Source: Schoenoplectus triqueter (Eukaryota > Streptophyta > Magnoliopsida > Poales > Cyperaceae). From it: a stretch of 34,999 nucleotides of DNA. Every line of letters starts with the position of its first letter. Position 1 is the first letter of the stretch. The stretch spans positions 1 through 34,999 of the forward strand of contig CAXKVV010001295.1 of NCBI GenBank assembly GCA_964058805.1, given 5' to 3'. The notes beneath the pieces were generated by a model. It worked only from the letters and a program-made list of their open reading frames with translations, did no database searches and was not told where the DNA came from. A program made the translations under genes and the position numbers. Below, piece by piece: positions 1-11,763 of the stretch.

Positions 1-3000
1 GGTTTGCCGTTTCCTGGATTCTCGATCAGTTCCCCAAATGGTTCCCTGTCAATCGTGAAACTTACCTCGATAGACTTGCTTTAAGGTATCATTGAAAATT
101 CAAAATGCTTTTCCAATTGCTAGACTTCCTACTTGCGCTTTTCCTTGTCAAGTTAATTGTTTATCAGACGCCACTTGTGAACTGAATTAAACATTTAGCT
201 GAACAATTAATCATTCTTCAATGAAGGCTGAACATTGTGATATTGTCTGTATTTAAAGGTATGACCGAGAAGGAGAACCTTCTCAGCTTGCAGCTGTTGA
301 CATATTTGTCAGTACAGTCGATCCAATGAAGGAGCCCCCGCTTGTGACGGCCAATACTGTATTGTCCATCCTTGCAGTTGACTACCCAGTTGACAAGGTT
401 TCTTGCTATGTGTCTGATGATGGTGCTGCCATGCTTACCTTTGATGCACTAGCTGAGACCTCTGAATTTGCAAGAAAATGGGTGCCTTTCTGCAAAAAAT
501 ACAACATAGAACCCCGTGCACCTGAGTGGTACTTTGCTCAGAAGATTGATTACCTGAAAGATAAGGTGCAAACATCATTTGTTAAAGATCGTAGAGCCAT
601 GAAGGTATGTTCTGATCTTTTTAATTGTACTTAATTGTTTTCTTTCATTCCATTCTTATTTTCACGGGGGCTTGTGATTAATTGATTATTGTGATTTGTT
701 ACTGCACAGAGAGAATATGAAGAATTCAAGGTGAGAGTTAACGGCCTTGTTGCCAGGGCCCAGAAAGTTCCGGAGGAGGGATGGATAATGCAAGATGGTA
801 CACCTTGGCCTGGAAACAACACCAGGGATCATCCTGGAATGATTCAGGTTAGGTTTTACTCAATATTTAACTAGTTAGAAACTCTAAAGAGCATGTAAAG
901 CTACCTCTCAAGTTCTGTATACATAGTTGCAATTATCTTGTATTTCTCTAAGTCTTATAATTTTGTACTTAAGGTTTTCCTTGGACATAGTGGAGGTCTT
1001 GACACAGAAGGAAATGAGCTCCCTCGCTTGGTTTATGTTTCTCGTGAGAAGCGTCCCGGTTTCCAGCATCACAAGAAGGCTGGTGCCATGAATGCTCTTG
1101 TAAGTTTCTAATTCAACAGTTCTCAAAACTGTAGCCTCAGATTTGTTCCAATTTCTCGTCTGTGATAAGAATCATCTCTGGTACTGTACAGGTGCGAGTC
1201 TCAGCTGTGCTTACAAATGGGCCATACTTGTTGAATCTTGATTGTGATCACTACATCAACAACAGCAAGGCTCTCAGAGAGGCTATGTGTTTCCTCATGG
1301 ACCCAAATCTTGGAAAGCGTGTCTGTTATGTGCAGTTTCCACAGAGGTTTGATGGTATTGATAGGAATGATCGATATGCCAACAGAAACACTGTGTTCTT
1401 TGATGTAAGCACAGGAACCATCCTAATTAAAACTATATTAAAGTGACTAGTACATCTCTCTAAAGTAATCTAAGTAGTATTACATTTATTTTTTCTTGTG
1501 GGTGTAGATTAACTTAAGAGGTCTTGACGGTATTCAAGGACCTGTTTATGTGGGTACGGGTTGTGTGTTCAATAGGACAGCCTTGTATGGTTATGACCCC
1601 CCTCTTAAGCCAAAGAAGCAAATCAGCATTCTATCTTGGTGCTGTGGTGGCAAGAAGAAGACTCAGAAATCCAAGAAAAAGAGCTCAGAAAAGAAGAAAA
1701 CTCACAAACAAGTTGACAGCTCTGTGCCAGTGTTTAATCTTGAGGATATTGAGGAGGGTGTTGAAGGTACCCAAGTTTAGTTTCAATAAGTAAAATTAAA
1801 GTTGTACCCAGCATAACTAAGTAGGTACAAAGATATTTGTTCCCTTACAGAAATATATTGTGTTCCTGTTAGGTGCTGGATTTGATGATGAAAAATCACT
1901 TCTGATGTCACAAATGAGCTTAGAGAAAAGATTTGGTCAATCAAATGTTTTTGTCGCCTCTACATTAATGGAGAGTGGTGGTGTTCCTCAATCAGCAACT
2001 CCTGAGAGTCTTCTGAAGGAAGCTATCCACGTCATCAGCTGTGGCTATGAGGATAAGAGTGAATGGGGAACTGAGGTAAGCTCACATCTTTTCGTTATTG
2101 ACTCCTTTCACAATTCATGCATGTTACTCGAGGTTGGAACTTGGCTTGCTTGTTTGTGTGAATATTTACTTTCTCAGGAGGGCCAAATTTTGTCTTAAAG
2201 ATTTACTGTATGAACATGAGGGGTTCCATATTGTTTGTTAACGACAGCTAGAAGGTTCAACAAATCTTATATATAAGGTGAAAGGTATACATTTCCAGAA
2301 CACAAAATGCATTACAGGGCTATGTTTTCATTCAAACTAGAGTGATAATTTGCATTTTGGAAATAATGGGAAAGATTACATTTTCTAACCAGTGTTAAGT
2401 TGCAGATTGGGTGGATCTATGGTTCTGTGACAGAAGATATTTTGACAGGGTTCAAGATGCATGCCAGAGGCTGGAAATCCATCTACTGCATGCCCAAGCG
2501 GCCAGCCTTCAAGGGTTCTGCCCCTATTAATCTTTCAGATCGTCTGAACCAGGTGCTTCGGTGGGCCCTTGGTTCAGTTGAGATTCTGTTCAGTCGGCAT
2601 TGTCCCATCTGGTATGGCTATAGTGGCAGGTTGAAGTTCCTTGAGCGGTTTGCATATATCAATACTACCATCTACCCGCTTACATCCCTTCCTCTCATCT
2701 TGTACTGTACATTGCCTGCCGTCTGTCTCTTCACAGGGAAATTCATTATTCCTCAGGTACTTTATGATAAATTGATAATGGTTTATTTCTGCTTAACATT
2801 CTTCCATATATCTACAGCAATGTTACAAGTCAAATAGGTACATGAATTCTAACATTGCAATTGCTGTTTAACTCATAACATATGGAGCTGCCTAGTTGTC
2901 AAAATATGAATTTTAGGGATTCTTTAGTGGAGCACAACAACTGCACCTTACCAACTCAAAAATTGACATTTATTCTTCTTATTGAATTACAGATTAGTAA

Positions 3001-3708
3001 CATTGCGAGTATATGGTTCATATCTCTCTTCTTGTCCATCTTCGCAACGGGTATACTGGAGATGAGGTGGAGTGGTGTGGGGATCGACGAGTGGTGGAGG
3101 AATGAGCAGTTTTGGGTCATTGGAGGAGTCTCAGCTCACTTGTTTGCGGTTTTCCAGGGTCTCTTGAAGGTGCTGGCTGGTATTGACACCAATTTCACTG
3201 TCACTTCCAAGGCCTCTGATGAAGATGGTGACTTTGCTGAGCTCTACATGTTCAAGTGGACCACTCTTCTCATCCCTCCCACCACCCTCATCATCATCAA
3301 CCTGGTAAGAACAACTACCAACTAGAAAGTCCACTTTTGTTTTTTCTTTTGTTTCTGTTTCTTTTGTTTCTTTTTTCCCCTTTTCTGAATTCCAAATCTC
3401 GGTTGATCTGATTGATTTTAAATTTGGCTGAGCAGATTGGTGTGGTGGCTGGTATATCTTATGCTATCAACAGCGGTTACCAATCTTGGGGCCCACTTTT
3501 TGGTAAGCTCTTCTTTGCATTCTGGGTGATTGTCCATCTTTACCCATTCCTTAAGGGTCTTATGGGCCGTCAGAACCGGACACCAACCATCGTCATTGTG
3601 TGGGCTGTCCTCCTTGCCTCTATCTTCTCTCTTCTGTGGGTCCGTATCGACCCATTTACAACACGTGTCACTGGACCCGATGTCCAACAATGTGGCATCA
3701 ATTGCTAA
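1..3708 (+). CDS. CESA3: Cellulose synthase catalytic subunit, CESA3-type (5' partial)
   Basis: This plasma-membrane enzyme polymerises UDP-glucose into beta-1,4-glucan within the cellulose synthase complex. Exons are 1-85, 259-604, 710-847, 974-1099, 1192-1404, 1508-1766, 1873-2075, 2406-2756, 2993-3304 and 3436-3708. All join in frame across GT-AG introns and give about 767 residues, so roughly 300 N-terminal residues (zinc finger, variable region, first membrane segments) lie before the window. The GT2 signature is complete: DDG near 415-423, DCD near 1240-1248, TED near 2430-2438 and QVLRW near 2550-2564. A Lys-rich class-specific region lies around 1620-1720. The last three exons hold several hydrophobic membrane spans. 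The C-terminus ([12 protein letters not shown]) and the [15 protein letters not shown] stretch match Arabidopsis CESA3 (primary wall) as I recall it, not CESA1 or the secondary-wall CESA4/7/8. Family assignment is near certain; the isoform is by recall. Confidence 0.96.
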
Positions 3709-4133
3709 AGTTGCTGTTTTGTACAAAGAAGATCAGGAAAAAGAAACCTATTTATTAGTAATAGTGTGAACTTTGGCAAAATATTTATTTATTTTTTCCA
3801 TTTCTCAAGTTTGTCGTAGTTAAGAATGATTGTTTGGTTGGTGGTGATTTTCGTGTTTATAAATTAATGGCAATTGTGCATGTGATGGAGCCAAGCAATG
3901 AATTTTTGTAATTTATGCAGGGAGAGGTACTGAACATTTTCAATCATTATCCAAATCTCTCACAAAATCATAATTAAATACGTAACTTCATTAACTATAG
4001 TTGTTTAATAATTACAAGTATCAATCTCCTACGATCTTTATGTATGTCCACAACTATACTCATCATTTTCATGTACAACTAGGAGAAATTACCTAAATGG
4101 CTACAATTGTTGTATAATCAACAGTTTTATTAT
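3709..4133. other. Convergent intergenic spacer (CESA3 / polygalacturonase 3' ends)
   Basis: The two stop codons are only 425 bp apart, so both 3' UTRs and polyadenylation signals must share this AT-rich stretch. The AATAAA-like sites are too many to choose one. I see no ORF or structured element here. Confidence 0.6.
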
Positions 4134-7100
4134 CTAACTTTTGTATGCACATGGAGACGGAACAACAGTGCCAATTTTGCTCCACTTGGCATTCTGACAC
4201 GCGCTTTTGGAGGACTTGTTATTTTGGGAAACTAAATTAATATTCTTTAGCAGTATCCCGTGACATCCAATGGTTTTACTGCAACTCAAATTGATTGCAA
4301 CATCACTTGCACTTGTTCCCTTTATGTTCTTGTACACTACGCCACTGACCTCCACAGCTGATGTCTGCAATTTATGTAAAAAAATCTCTTAACTAAGCTC
4401 ATATGATTTCTAAACGCCACATCGTAACATAAAATGTCATCGGTGTATGAGAGAGATGTTTAACCTGTGATTTGCAGGGTGTGGTCGAATCACAGTAGTT
4501 CTGATCTATGATTATGGGATTTTTTACATTGTACATGACAATGTTTTGAAATATTATATTCTTCGCATAGCCGCTTCCCCCCTGTTGAAAGGAGTTAGTT
4601 AATGCTGCTGATTGAATAAAACTCTTAAAAGGTTCATAATCCACTTACCATCATGATGAAAAGGGCAAGTTTAGCAGTCTGATTGAGAACATTAAAAACA
4701 AAGAGCTGAAAATTTTGACTTTGCCATTTATTTTTGGTACTAGAATGATATGATAGAAGTGTTTGACGCAAAAAACAAGTCATTTTTTAGAAATCCAGCT
4801 ATATGTAGGTGTGATTTGTCTTTCTGACCTGATCAAACCTGCTTTAAAGTACCTAGGCCAAACTGACTAATATGTCATCCATCTTTTTTTAGGCTTAAAA
4901 TGGTCAATGTGTTTTGCTGATGGGTTTTGGTACTAGAATTATATAAGAGAAGTGTTTACCTAGTTAGCAATCTAATCTTAAATGTCAAATAAGAATTGGG
5001 CTGGTTAGTCATATGTACACAAGAGGTTGACCTTGCATTTTTAATTGTACCAAGCTTGTGTAGAAGTGCTGCTAACAAGATATTTTAGTGGTCAATTTGC
5101 CTATATTCACATCGCTAAAAGGGTACAATTTCCCTTGACAAATACGCCTCGGGTCCACATCTGAAGAGTTATGTAATTAAAATAAGTTAATGAAAGAAAA
5201 TGACAGAAAATTATAGAAAAAATGGCTTGTGGGTCCCACCTGCCAGGTCTTGATTCGTACACCGTTCGTTGTGTCATACAATTTAACAGTGTCAATCAAA
5301 ATATCAGAAACTTGAGCCATTGAATTGCCATCTCCCAAGCTCCCAATGCTGTTTTTGGATTTAGTACAGTACAAGCATATTAGCATAATATATACTAATT
5401 GAGATACCATCTAATTAAATAGATAGCTCTAGAAGTTAAATTTTGCATACCTTATACCATGACCGGGCCCACAAATAATCTTTGTAGCTTTTAGGTTTTT
5501 TGTTCCCGTCTCTATCGATATGCAATCGTCACCTGCATTAATTTAATCCAAAAGATGCAAAATATTAACTGAACCGGTCTATGAAAGTAAGAAAGCTCCA
5601 AGGAGATTGTTTTGAAATTAATATTGCTTTAAAGCAAAGTACTAAATCTTGTTGTCTAGTGTACTAATTATTTGGCATGATGGCATCTATTACATATCAT
5701 ATACGTATATACTTGCGATGTATTGTGTATTGAGCAATTATTGCTTGCAAGAGTTGATTAATTGAAATATTTAATTTATATATATACAAAACAAATAATT
5801 GATTTTTCTTCGGCATTAAATGTCATATGCCAACGACTTAAATGGTCGATCTAAGTTGCTTAATATATTTTTTTAATGTCAAAATCTTATGGGATATTAA
5901 TTTTATTATTTTTTTGAGTTTCTAGCTATTTTTTAGATTATTTAAAAAAACGAACAAGAAGAAACTATTTTTTTCATGTTAAATAAAGTTATTTTTAAAA
6001 ATAATTTAAAAATAGATAGAAAGCTCAAAAATATTAAAATTTGATATCCCTCAAGATTTTCATATAAAAAATATTGAGCAACTTAGATTGAACATTTGAG
6101 TAGTTAGTATATGACATCTGATGCCAAAGCAAAATCGATTTTTTTACTTTACAAAGCATCATAATTCATCCCTCTCTATATTATCGTTTGATAGTCTATC
6201 AAAGATTATCAAAATTTTATATAATTTATAATAATTTTTATTTAACGATTTTTGATGGATTATCAAATAATAATAAAATTTAAAATACTACTAATCTATA
6301 ATATAAGTAAAAGAACATATTTATAATTTTTTTTTCTATTTATCAGATTTTTTAGTATTATTTAGAAGTCCATTGTAAGGGATCGCTACCCTGTAGTTTT
6401 AATTAGCATGCTTTTGGGGTTGTGCTGAGCATGTTGATCTGGTGGGACCATGTGAGACCAAGAAAGCATCATCAAATCTCATTGCTTTTATGGAGAGAAT
6501 CATTAATTTTTACTAGTTCCTAAATATAAATTAATGTCGAAATTTATGAGATTTTTTTAAAAAAAAGAAAAGCATACTAAAGTTAAAATTTTTCATTTAA
6601 TCAAAGTATCTACACAAATTAATTAATAATTAGAAAGTCAATTAAAAATAGAAAAATATATAATCAAAAGATAAATTAAATTAACAAAATAAAGGAAATT
6701 TAGCTTGATAACGGAACCGATGGATTGCTTAATTAGTTATTGTCAGGCAGGTATATATATTATGCTAAAACCTAGTAGAGTAATAGAATTCCAAATGATT
6801 GTTTTAATTACCTGTCTTGATAACACAATTTGTAATTACAATGTTAGTGGTGGAAGAAACGTGTATTCCATCAGTATTAGGGCTCGATGAAGGTGCAGTT
6901 ATAGTGAGACTGGCGACATTTACACTGTTACATTTTTCAATAGAAACATGAATCTGTTGGCAGTCCTTCACGTTTAAGTTCTCCAACGCCAGATTATTGC
7001 AAGAATAGAATGTAATGGCCTATTAAATTTGTCAAAAGGAAAATAAAAGGAGACTTTAATTAGGAAGTTCAACTATTTCAATAACCAAATGAATATCTTG

Positions 7101-8369
7101 ACATTAATACGTACCGTTGGCGCTTTTGTGCAGGGCTGCAAAATCAATTGGAAATAGGAGTTAGTACCTTTTAGATAAAAATAAGAAAAGATCATATCAT
7201 AACATGATTATGGTTCCTCTGACAGATGGAATTGCAACTCCAGTTCAAAAAAAGTGTGAGCACAAGGATCGTTCTTTAACTCATCACGATATAATTCTGA
7301 TGAGCTACTCTATAGTGATAAATTAATTTCAGGTTTCCTCAGCGTCAGCAGCTTATTTTTAATTAGTAATAACTAAACAGAACACTTGGCAGCTAGTGCT
7401 TTGTTATAAGGGACCCACTAGCTTATCAGTTGATTAAATTATACATATTATTTGCTTGAAGCATCCTATGTTACAGTATCGCTTTTCAGGAGAAGGAACA
7501 TACTTTTGTTTTGTTAATTTTGCAAGAGTTTTGCCACCAAGCATTCCCGTTTCCATCAATGGTCCCACCACCACCACAAACAACGAGATTATTTATGTAC
7601 TGAAACATGATCCAGTGACTTGTGCTCTTGGAACTCCATGCCGACCGGGAAGGAGATAGAATCGTACCTTGTATCTGTTAATTTCAGGGAAATGTATTTA
7701 TGAACAAAAACAGTACCAATCAACTTCAAAACAAAGATTCTTATGACAGTTGCTATAATTATCATAAATTTCAAAAGAAAAAATACATGCAAAGTTTTCT
7801 TTTGCAGTCATACCACAACTTGAATAGGCGATTTGCAAGGGCCACTGAATGTGACAGGATTCAGAAGAAATTTCTTATTGCTTGGAATCAAGAGAATAGC
7901 TAACTGTGCGGAGGAGCAAACTGCCGCCCATGCATTCTGAAATGCCTGAATTTAAGAGGAAAATATTGTAAATATATAAAAATATGCTGAACAATGTAAT
8001 CAGACTTTTGTACGTATCTGAAAATGATGGAACGAATTATGATCAAATAATTCTGAGCTGAGAAATATAATATCATGCATATACAAATATGCTGAACAAT
8101 TAATTAATTAATGTAGCAGCCTTCATGCATTTGTAAAACATTGATTGCATTGCATGTTAACATACCTTCGTATCATCAGTAGCTCCATCACCTTTTGCAC
8201 CATAGCTTATCACATTGAATGTAGTTTGTGAGGCCTTGAGAGACCTGCCTAGGTACTTTGGGAAATATGTAGAGGTTTCTTTGAAAGAAACAAAACTGCT
8301 ACTGTTACAGCTTATGTTGTTGGAAGAAAGTATTAGTAGCAAGACTAAGAAAAGCTTTTGCATGGCCAT
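4134..8369 (-). CDS. Polygalacturonase, glycoside hydrolase family 28 (secreted)
   Basis: This pectin-degrading endo/exo-polygalacturonase hydrolyses alpha-1,4-galacturonan in the cell wall, typically during cell separation or wall remodelling. Nine exons in transcript order are 8369-8166, 7945-7814, 7674-7504, 7135-7115, 7019-6812, 5532-5451, 5348-5240, 4581-4465 and 4364-4134. They total 1275 nt (424 aa plus stop), normal for the family. All join in frame at GT-AG sites. The start is the only ATG that opens a signal peptide ([16 protein letters not shown], residues 1 to about 22). All GH28 catalytic motifs are present: NTDG (about 224-227), GDDC (246-249), GHG (269-271) and RIK (304-306). 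C-terminal cysteines are kept. The fourth exon is only 21 nt (PCTKAPT). Introns 4 and 5 are expanded, and one carries inverted-repeat elements. Position beside a CDPK and a remorin suggests the ADPG1/ADPG2 neighbourhood of Arabidopsis, but I do not assign that symbol on sequence alone. Confidence 0.95.
5798..6139. mobile_element. Inverted-repeat MITE in polygalacturonase intron 5
   Basis: The two ends form a long imperfect inverted repeat. The left arm starts near 5798 and contains GGCATTAAATGTCATATG. The right arm, read backwards from about 6139, contains GGCATCAGATGTCATATA, and the similarity continues inwards for about 130 bp on each side. There is no ORF. I could not find a convincing target-site duplication, so the outer ends are approximate. 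Confidence 0.65.
6180..6400. mobile_element. Truncated relative of the 9.6-kb and 10.0-kb MITEs
   Basis: Within the same intron, this stretch shares with the element at 9582-9923 the order of motifs GATnnTCTATCAAAGATT, ATATAATTTATAA, TTTGATGGATTATCAAATAATAATAAAATTT and a final AAGGGATCG. The outer left end is missing or diverged, so it is best read as a decayed or 5'-truncated copy. Confidence 0.45.
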
Positions 8370-8484
8370 TTGTTAGTTTGTTTCTATATAGCTTGATTAC
8401 AATAATAAAAAAAACAGTAGTGTATGTTTTTGTTGGGATCGTAAGAGCTTTATGTTGAATATACCAACCATGAGGAGGTCCAAT

Positions 8485-8495
8485 GTATATATAGA
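8485..8495 (-). promoter_or_regulatory. TATA box of the polygalacturonase gene
   Basis: On the minus strand the sequence reads TCTATATATAC, a near-ideal plant TATA box. It lies about 116 bp upstream of the polygalacturonase ATG, which leaves room for a 5' UTR of roughly 80-90 nt. The call rests on position and motif only. Confidence 0.55.
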
Positions 8496-9572
8496 CGGAG
8501 GTAGAAGGGGGGTTGTTGCTTGTGCACGATGTGATTTGGAAGGTAAAAATGCATGAGTATGGAAAAAGTTTATCTAAGATTCTTTCCAGGTATGGAGCTA
8601 GATATAAAGTGAATTTCAAACGCAAGGTCATGTGTGGTTCACCCTTCTTTGTTATTACTTCCTCAAACTGATGTTGTTTGGAAACAAAGGCGTTGATAAC
8701 ACTTTTTATTCGGCCTTTTTATGCACATATCCAAAAGCATGTTTTAAGGTGCCACATATCTATCTAAAAATTTGGTAACCGGCCATCTTTTGCATCAAAG
8801 ATTTCTACTCTTTAGCTCACCGTTTATTTGTTTACACACAACTACTTGATCAGTGTTTTTCTGCTATACACAAACTCTTAATTAATGAATCTATAAGAAA
8901 CCTTTTACAACGTGTACATCTCATTTTTTTTATTGTATTAATTATCTTTAACATTATCTTATTTGTCAGAATTGGTTTGGAAACATTATTTTGTCCGTCA
9001 GTTTAATTAACCAACAATAAATATATAGATTTTTTTGTTCTGGATTTTAAAATTTTTATGACATCTAACGGTTAATCATTAACTAAAAGTGATGTGCCTT
9101 TACAAAAATTTTAACATAATAACATATGTTATTATTAAATAATTCTACTGACGAGAAATTTCAATTACATTCATAAATTGATTCAGATTCCTTATAAAAT
9201 GAATTTGACAATATTACATCAAGAAGAAGAAGAATAGATAATTGAATGGTTGCAATTTACAATAATTTGAAGGAATACTAAAAATTACGAATTAAAAAAT
9301 TTGGATGGATAAAAGGCTACTTGCATTAATTAATTTTAATATTGAATTTGATTTAAAATATTGTCTGCATTATAATTAAGAAACTTGATGGGACATGATA
9401 TGATCATGCGGCAAAAGTACGTGCTCGCGCGCGTGTGTATTTTGTATGCTTCTAGTCAATGTTTCAAGTTTTGAATTTGGTGCGATTGCATGAAGTTCCA
9501 GCTTGGTCTCCGTAATGAGATGATTTCGTCGGGGAGATGCCAGCATCGGGGCCAAAATACTGCATATTTGCA
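8496..9572. other. Intergenic region, no gene seen
   Basis: This is promoter-proximal and distal DNA upstream of the polygalacturonase. It is AT-rich with short open frames on both strands and no recognisable protein. A small GC-richer patch lies near 9405-9550 (GCTCGCGCGCGTG and neighbours) but shows no family signature. Confidence 0.5.
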
Positions 9573-9581
9573 TATAACAAA

Positions 9582-9923
9582 GGGATCGTTGACAACGTTA
9601 TTTTGATAATTTTGATAAACAAATTTTAATAAATTTAAAAAATATTATATATTTTTTTATAGATCGGTAGTGTTATAAATTTTATATAATTTTATTATTT
9701 TTTGATAATCCATCAAAGATTGTTAAATTAAAATTGTTGTAAATTATATAAAAATTTGTTGGTCCTTAATAAACCATCGAACGATAATAAAAATTTATGA
9801 AATTTGAAATACTATCAATATATAACTAAAAGACATATTTATAAAATTTATTCTATTTTTAAGACTTTTATATTTATTTAAATATTCATCGTCAAAGTTA
9901 TCGAAATAACCCGATCCCTTCCC
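9582..9923. mobile_element. Mutator-type MITE with 9-bp target-site duplication
   Basis: A 342-bp element flanked on both sides by TATAACAAA (9573-9581 and 9924-9932), an exact 9-bp duplication. The left end reads GGGATCG followed by GTTATTTTGATAATTTTGA. The right end, reversed, reads GGGAAGGGATCG followed by GTTATTTCGATAACTTTGA. There is no ORF. A 9-bp duplication is typical of Mutator-like elements. A relative follows 110 bp downstream. Confidence 0.8.
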
Positions 9924-10034
9924 TATAACAAAACATATCAATCGTAAAAGACATATATCGACTTAATTTTTATATTGAACTTTAAATTTTCAGACGGGGG
10001 TCAAAGGAGTAAAGGAGTACATATATATAATTAA

Positions 10035-10393
10035 GGGGGATCACTGACACGGGTTATTTTGACGATGACACTTTAAATAAATTTAAAAAAGAAAATTAAA
10101 AATAGAAAAATTTATAGATATATTTTTCAACTTATAAATTGATAATATTTTAAATTTCATATAATTTAGTTATTATTTGATGATTTATTAAATATTATTA
10201 AACTATAATCATACGATATAAAATTTTATTGGTCTTTGATGAACTATTAAATAATAACTAAATTGTATGAAATTTAAACACAACAAATCTATATATTGAA
10301 GAATATATTAATAGTTTTTTTTTTATTTTTATTTTTTTAAATTTATTCAGAGTATCAGGTCAAAATAACCCATTGCCAAGTTATCAACTCTCC
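10035..10393. mobile_element. Mutator-type MITE, second copy of the same family
   Basis: This 359-bp element starts GGGGGATC and then GGGTTATTTTGACG. Its right end, reversed, starts GGAGAGTTG and then GGGTTATTTTGACC. It is flanked by TATAATTAA (10026-10034) and TGTAATTAA (10394-10402), a 9-bp duplication with one mismatch. The inner sequence (GATTTATTAAATATT and inverted partners) resembles the element at 9582-9923. It is non-coding. Confidence 0.72.
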
Positions 10394-10899
10394 TGTAATT
10401 AATAAAGTTCCAAATTCTGTCATCCAAATGGGAAGAAGTGAAGAGCCAGGAACTACATTGGAATCAGATTTTATCATCAATTTATTAAATATATTAAAAA
10501 AGAAGATCGTAACAATCAAATTAATTTTTAATTTGGTAGGCCATTTATGTAGTACGATCCTTTCAATCTTAAGTGATAGCGAATATTTTGATCTCTCTCG
10601 TTAGTCCTTATATCGTATTAAGTGGAACTTGAATTAATTTATGAATAATGGAACTAAAAATTGATGTTAGAAAAAATTCAAATATCTCTGTGGAAAATAA
10701 TAATTTATTTTTTAAAGTGGCTACTTAATTAGCCTACTTTAATCCTTATTACTTAGAAGTAAAGAAAACAGAGATAACATACAGGTAGAAATGCGACCAG
10801 TGTTTTTAAATATAGTTGCATGAGCCACATATGTGCATGCGGCTCAATAACCATCTTTAAAATGTCATATCTATGCTACGCGGATTTGATCTATTAATA

Positions 10900-11056
10900 C
10901 ATAATTTATCATATAGTTGGACTGTTATAAATTATCACAAAGCCCAAATTTATTAGAAAACTTTGTAAAGTATTAAATGGGGGTGAGCGAGATTCAAGCC
11001 CATGCGTTTGAGCAGAGGAAATGTCATTTCTACTGCACTAACCGTCACTTGCGACT
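10900..11056 (-). mobile_element. tRNA-derived SINE-like fragment
   Basis: Read on the minus strand, a possible RNA polymerase III A box (GGTTAGTGCAGTAG, near 11042-11029) precedes a possible B box (GGGCTTGAATCTC, near 11001-10989). The spacing is typical of tRNA-derived SINEs. The surrounding phrase, with CTCAAACGCATGGG just before the B box and a CACCCCCATTTA tail, fits plant SINE heads. No clear duplication or poly(A/T) end was found, so the boundaries are approximate. Confidence 0.4.
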
Positions 11057-11202
11057 ACATCAGACATTTAAAATATATATCATCATTTTGATAAAAATCC
11101 GCAGAAAAAAATCCATATGTAGTAGTTTGCATGAAGAAAATTGCATTTAAAAATACTAAATGCTAAAGAAAATTTTTAGACTGTGATTTTCTAGTAAACT
11201 CC

Positions 11203-11763
11203 TAATTATATAATAAATTATTTTGATTCATACTGTCGATCTTTCAGAGAGACACAATCACGTTGATCATCAGATTTCTTTAATCCTTCTAGTGATCTTC
11301 CTCTAATCCAATGGAGCGACTGAGAGATTAATTGAATTCTGTTGGAAAATGAAAAGATACCAGAAAATAGAGAATGAGGGAATGGTCTCGAAAATTAATA
11401 GTCTCCATGTATATAATGGACGCTTATAACCGAGCCAACAGTTATTTCTTAGCGGATCCATATCAGATCTGAATTCTTTCTTAACGGATTTGTTGCTTAA
11501 TCAGAAAATTGTCTATTATTGTGTTCTCCAGAGACTAATAGTATAATTGTATTATTATCAAATTTTATATAATTTAAACCATCACTAAATTATAAAGTTA
11601 TTAATACGCATTCTATACATTAAAGGACTCACTTCTCATGATACATATTAAACTCATATTTTGATCAATTCATAACGGATATAATTTGACAGACTATTAT
11701 ATAATATATATTTATTACATATAAGTCCATACATGTTATAATTAATAATAATTAATTTCAACA
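11203..11763 (-). mobile_element. Solo LTR (copia-like) with 5-bp target-site duplication
   Basis: Read on the minus strand, the 561-bp unit begins TGTTGAAATTAATT, as many plant Ty1/copia LTRs do, and ends ATATAATTA. It therefore ends in TA where canonical LTRs end in CA. It is bracketed by ACTCC on both sides (11198-11202 and 11764-11768), an exact 5-bp duplication, and has no internal retrotransposon domain. This is what unequal recombination between two LTRs leaves. A TATATACATGG stretch near 11405-11415 could be the LTR's own TATA region. Confidence 0.62.

Noticed and set aside
3131..3334. Minus-strand open frame across CESA3 exon 9
   Set aside because: It is antisense to a conserved coding exon; codon structure belongs to the plus strand.
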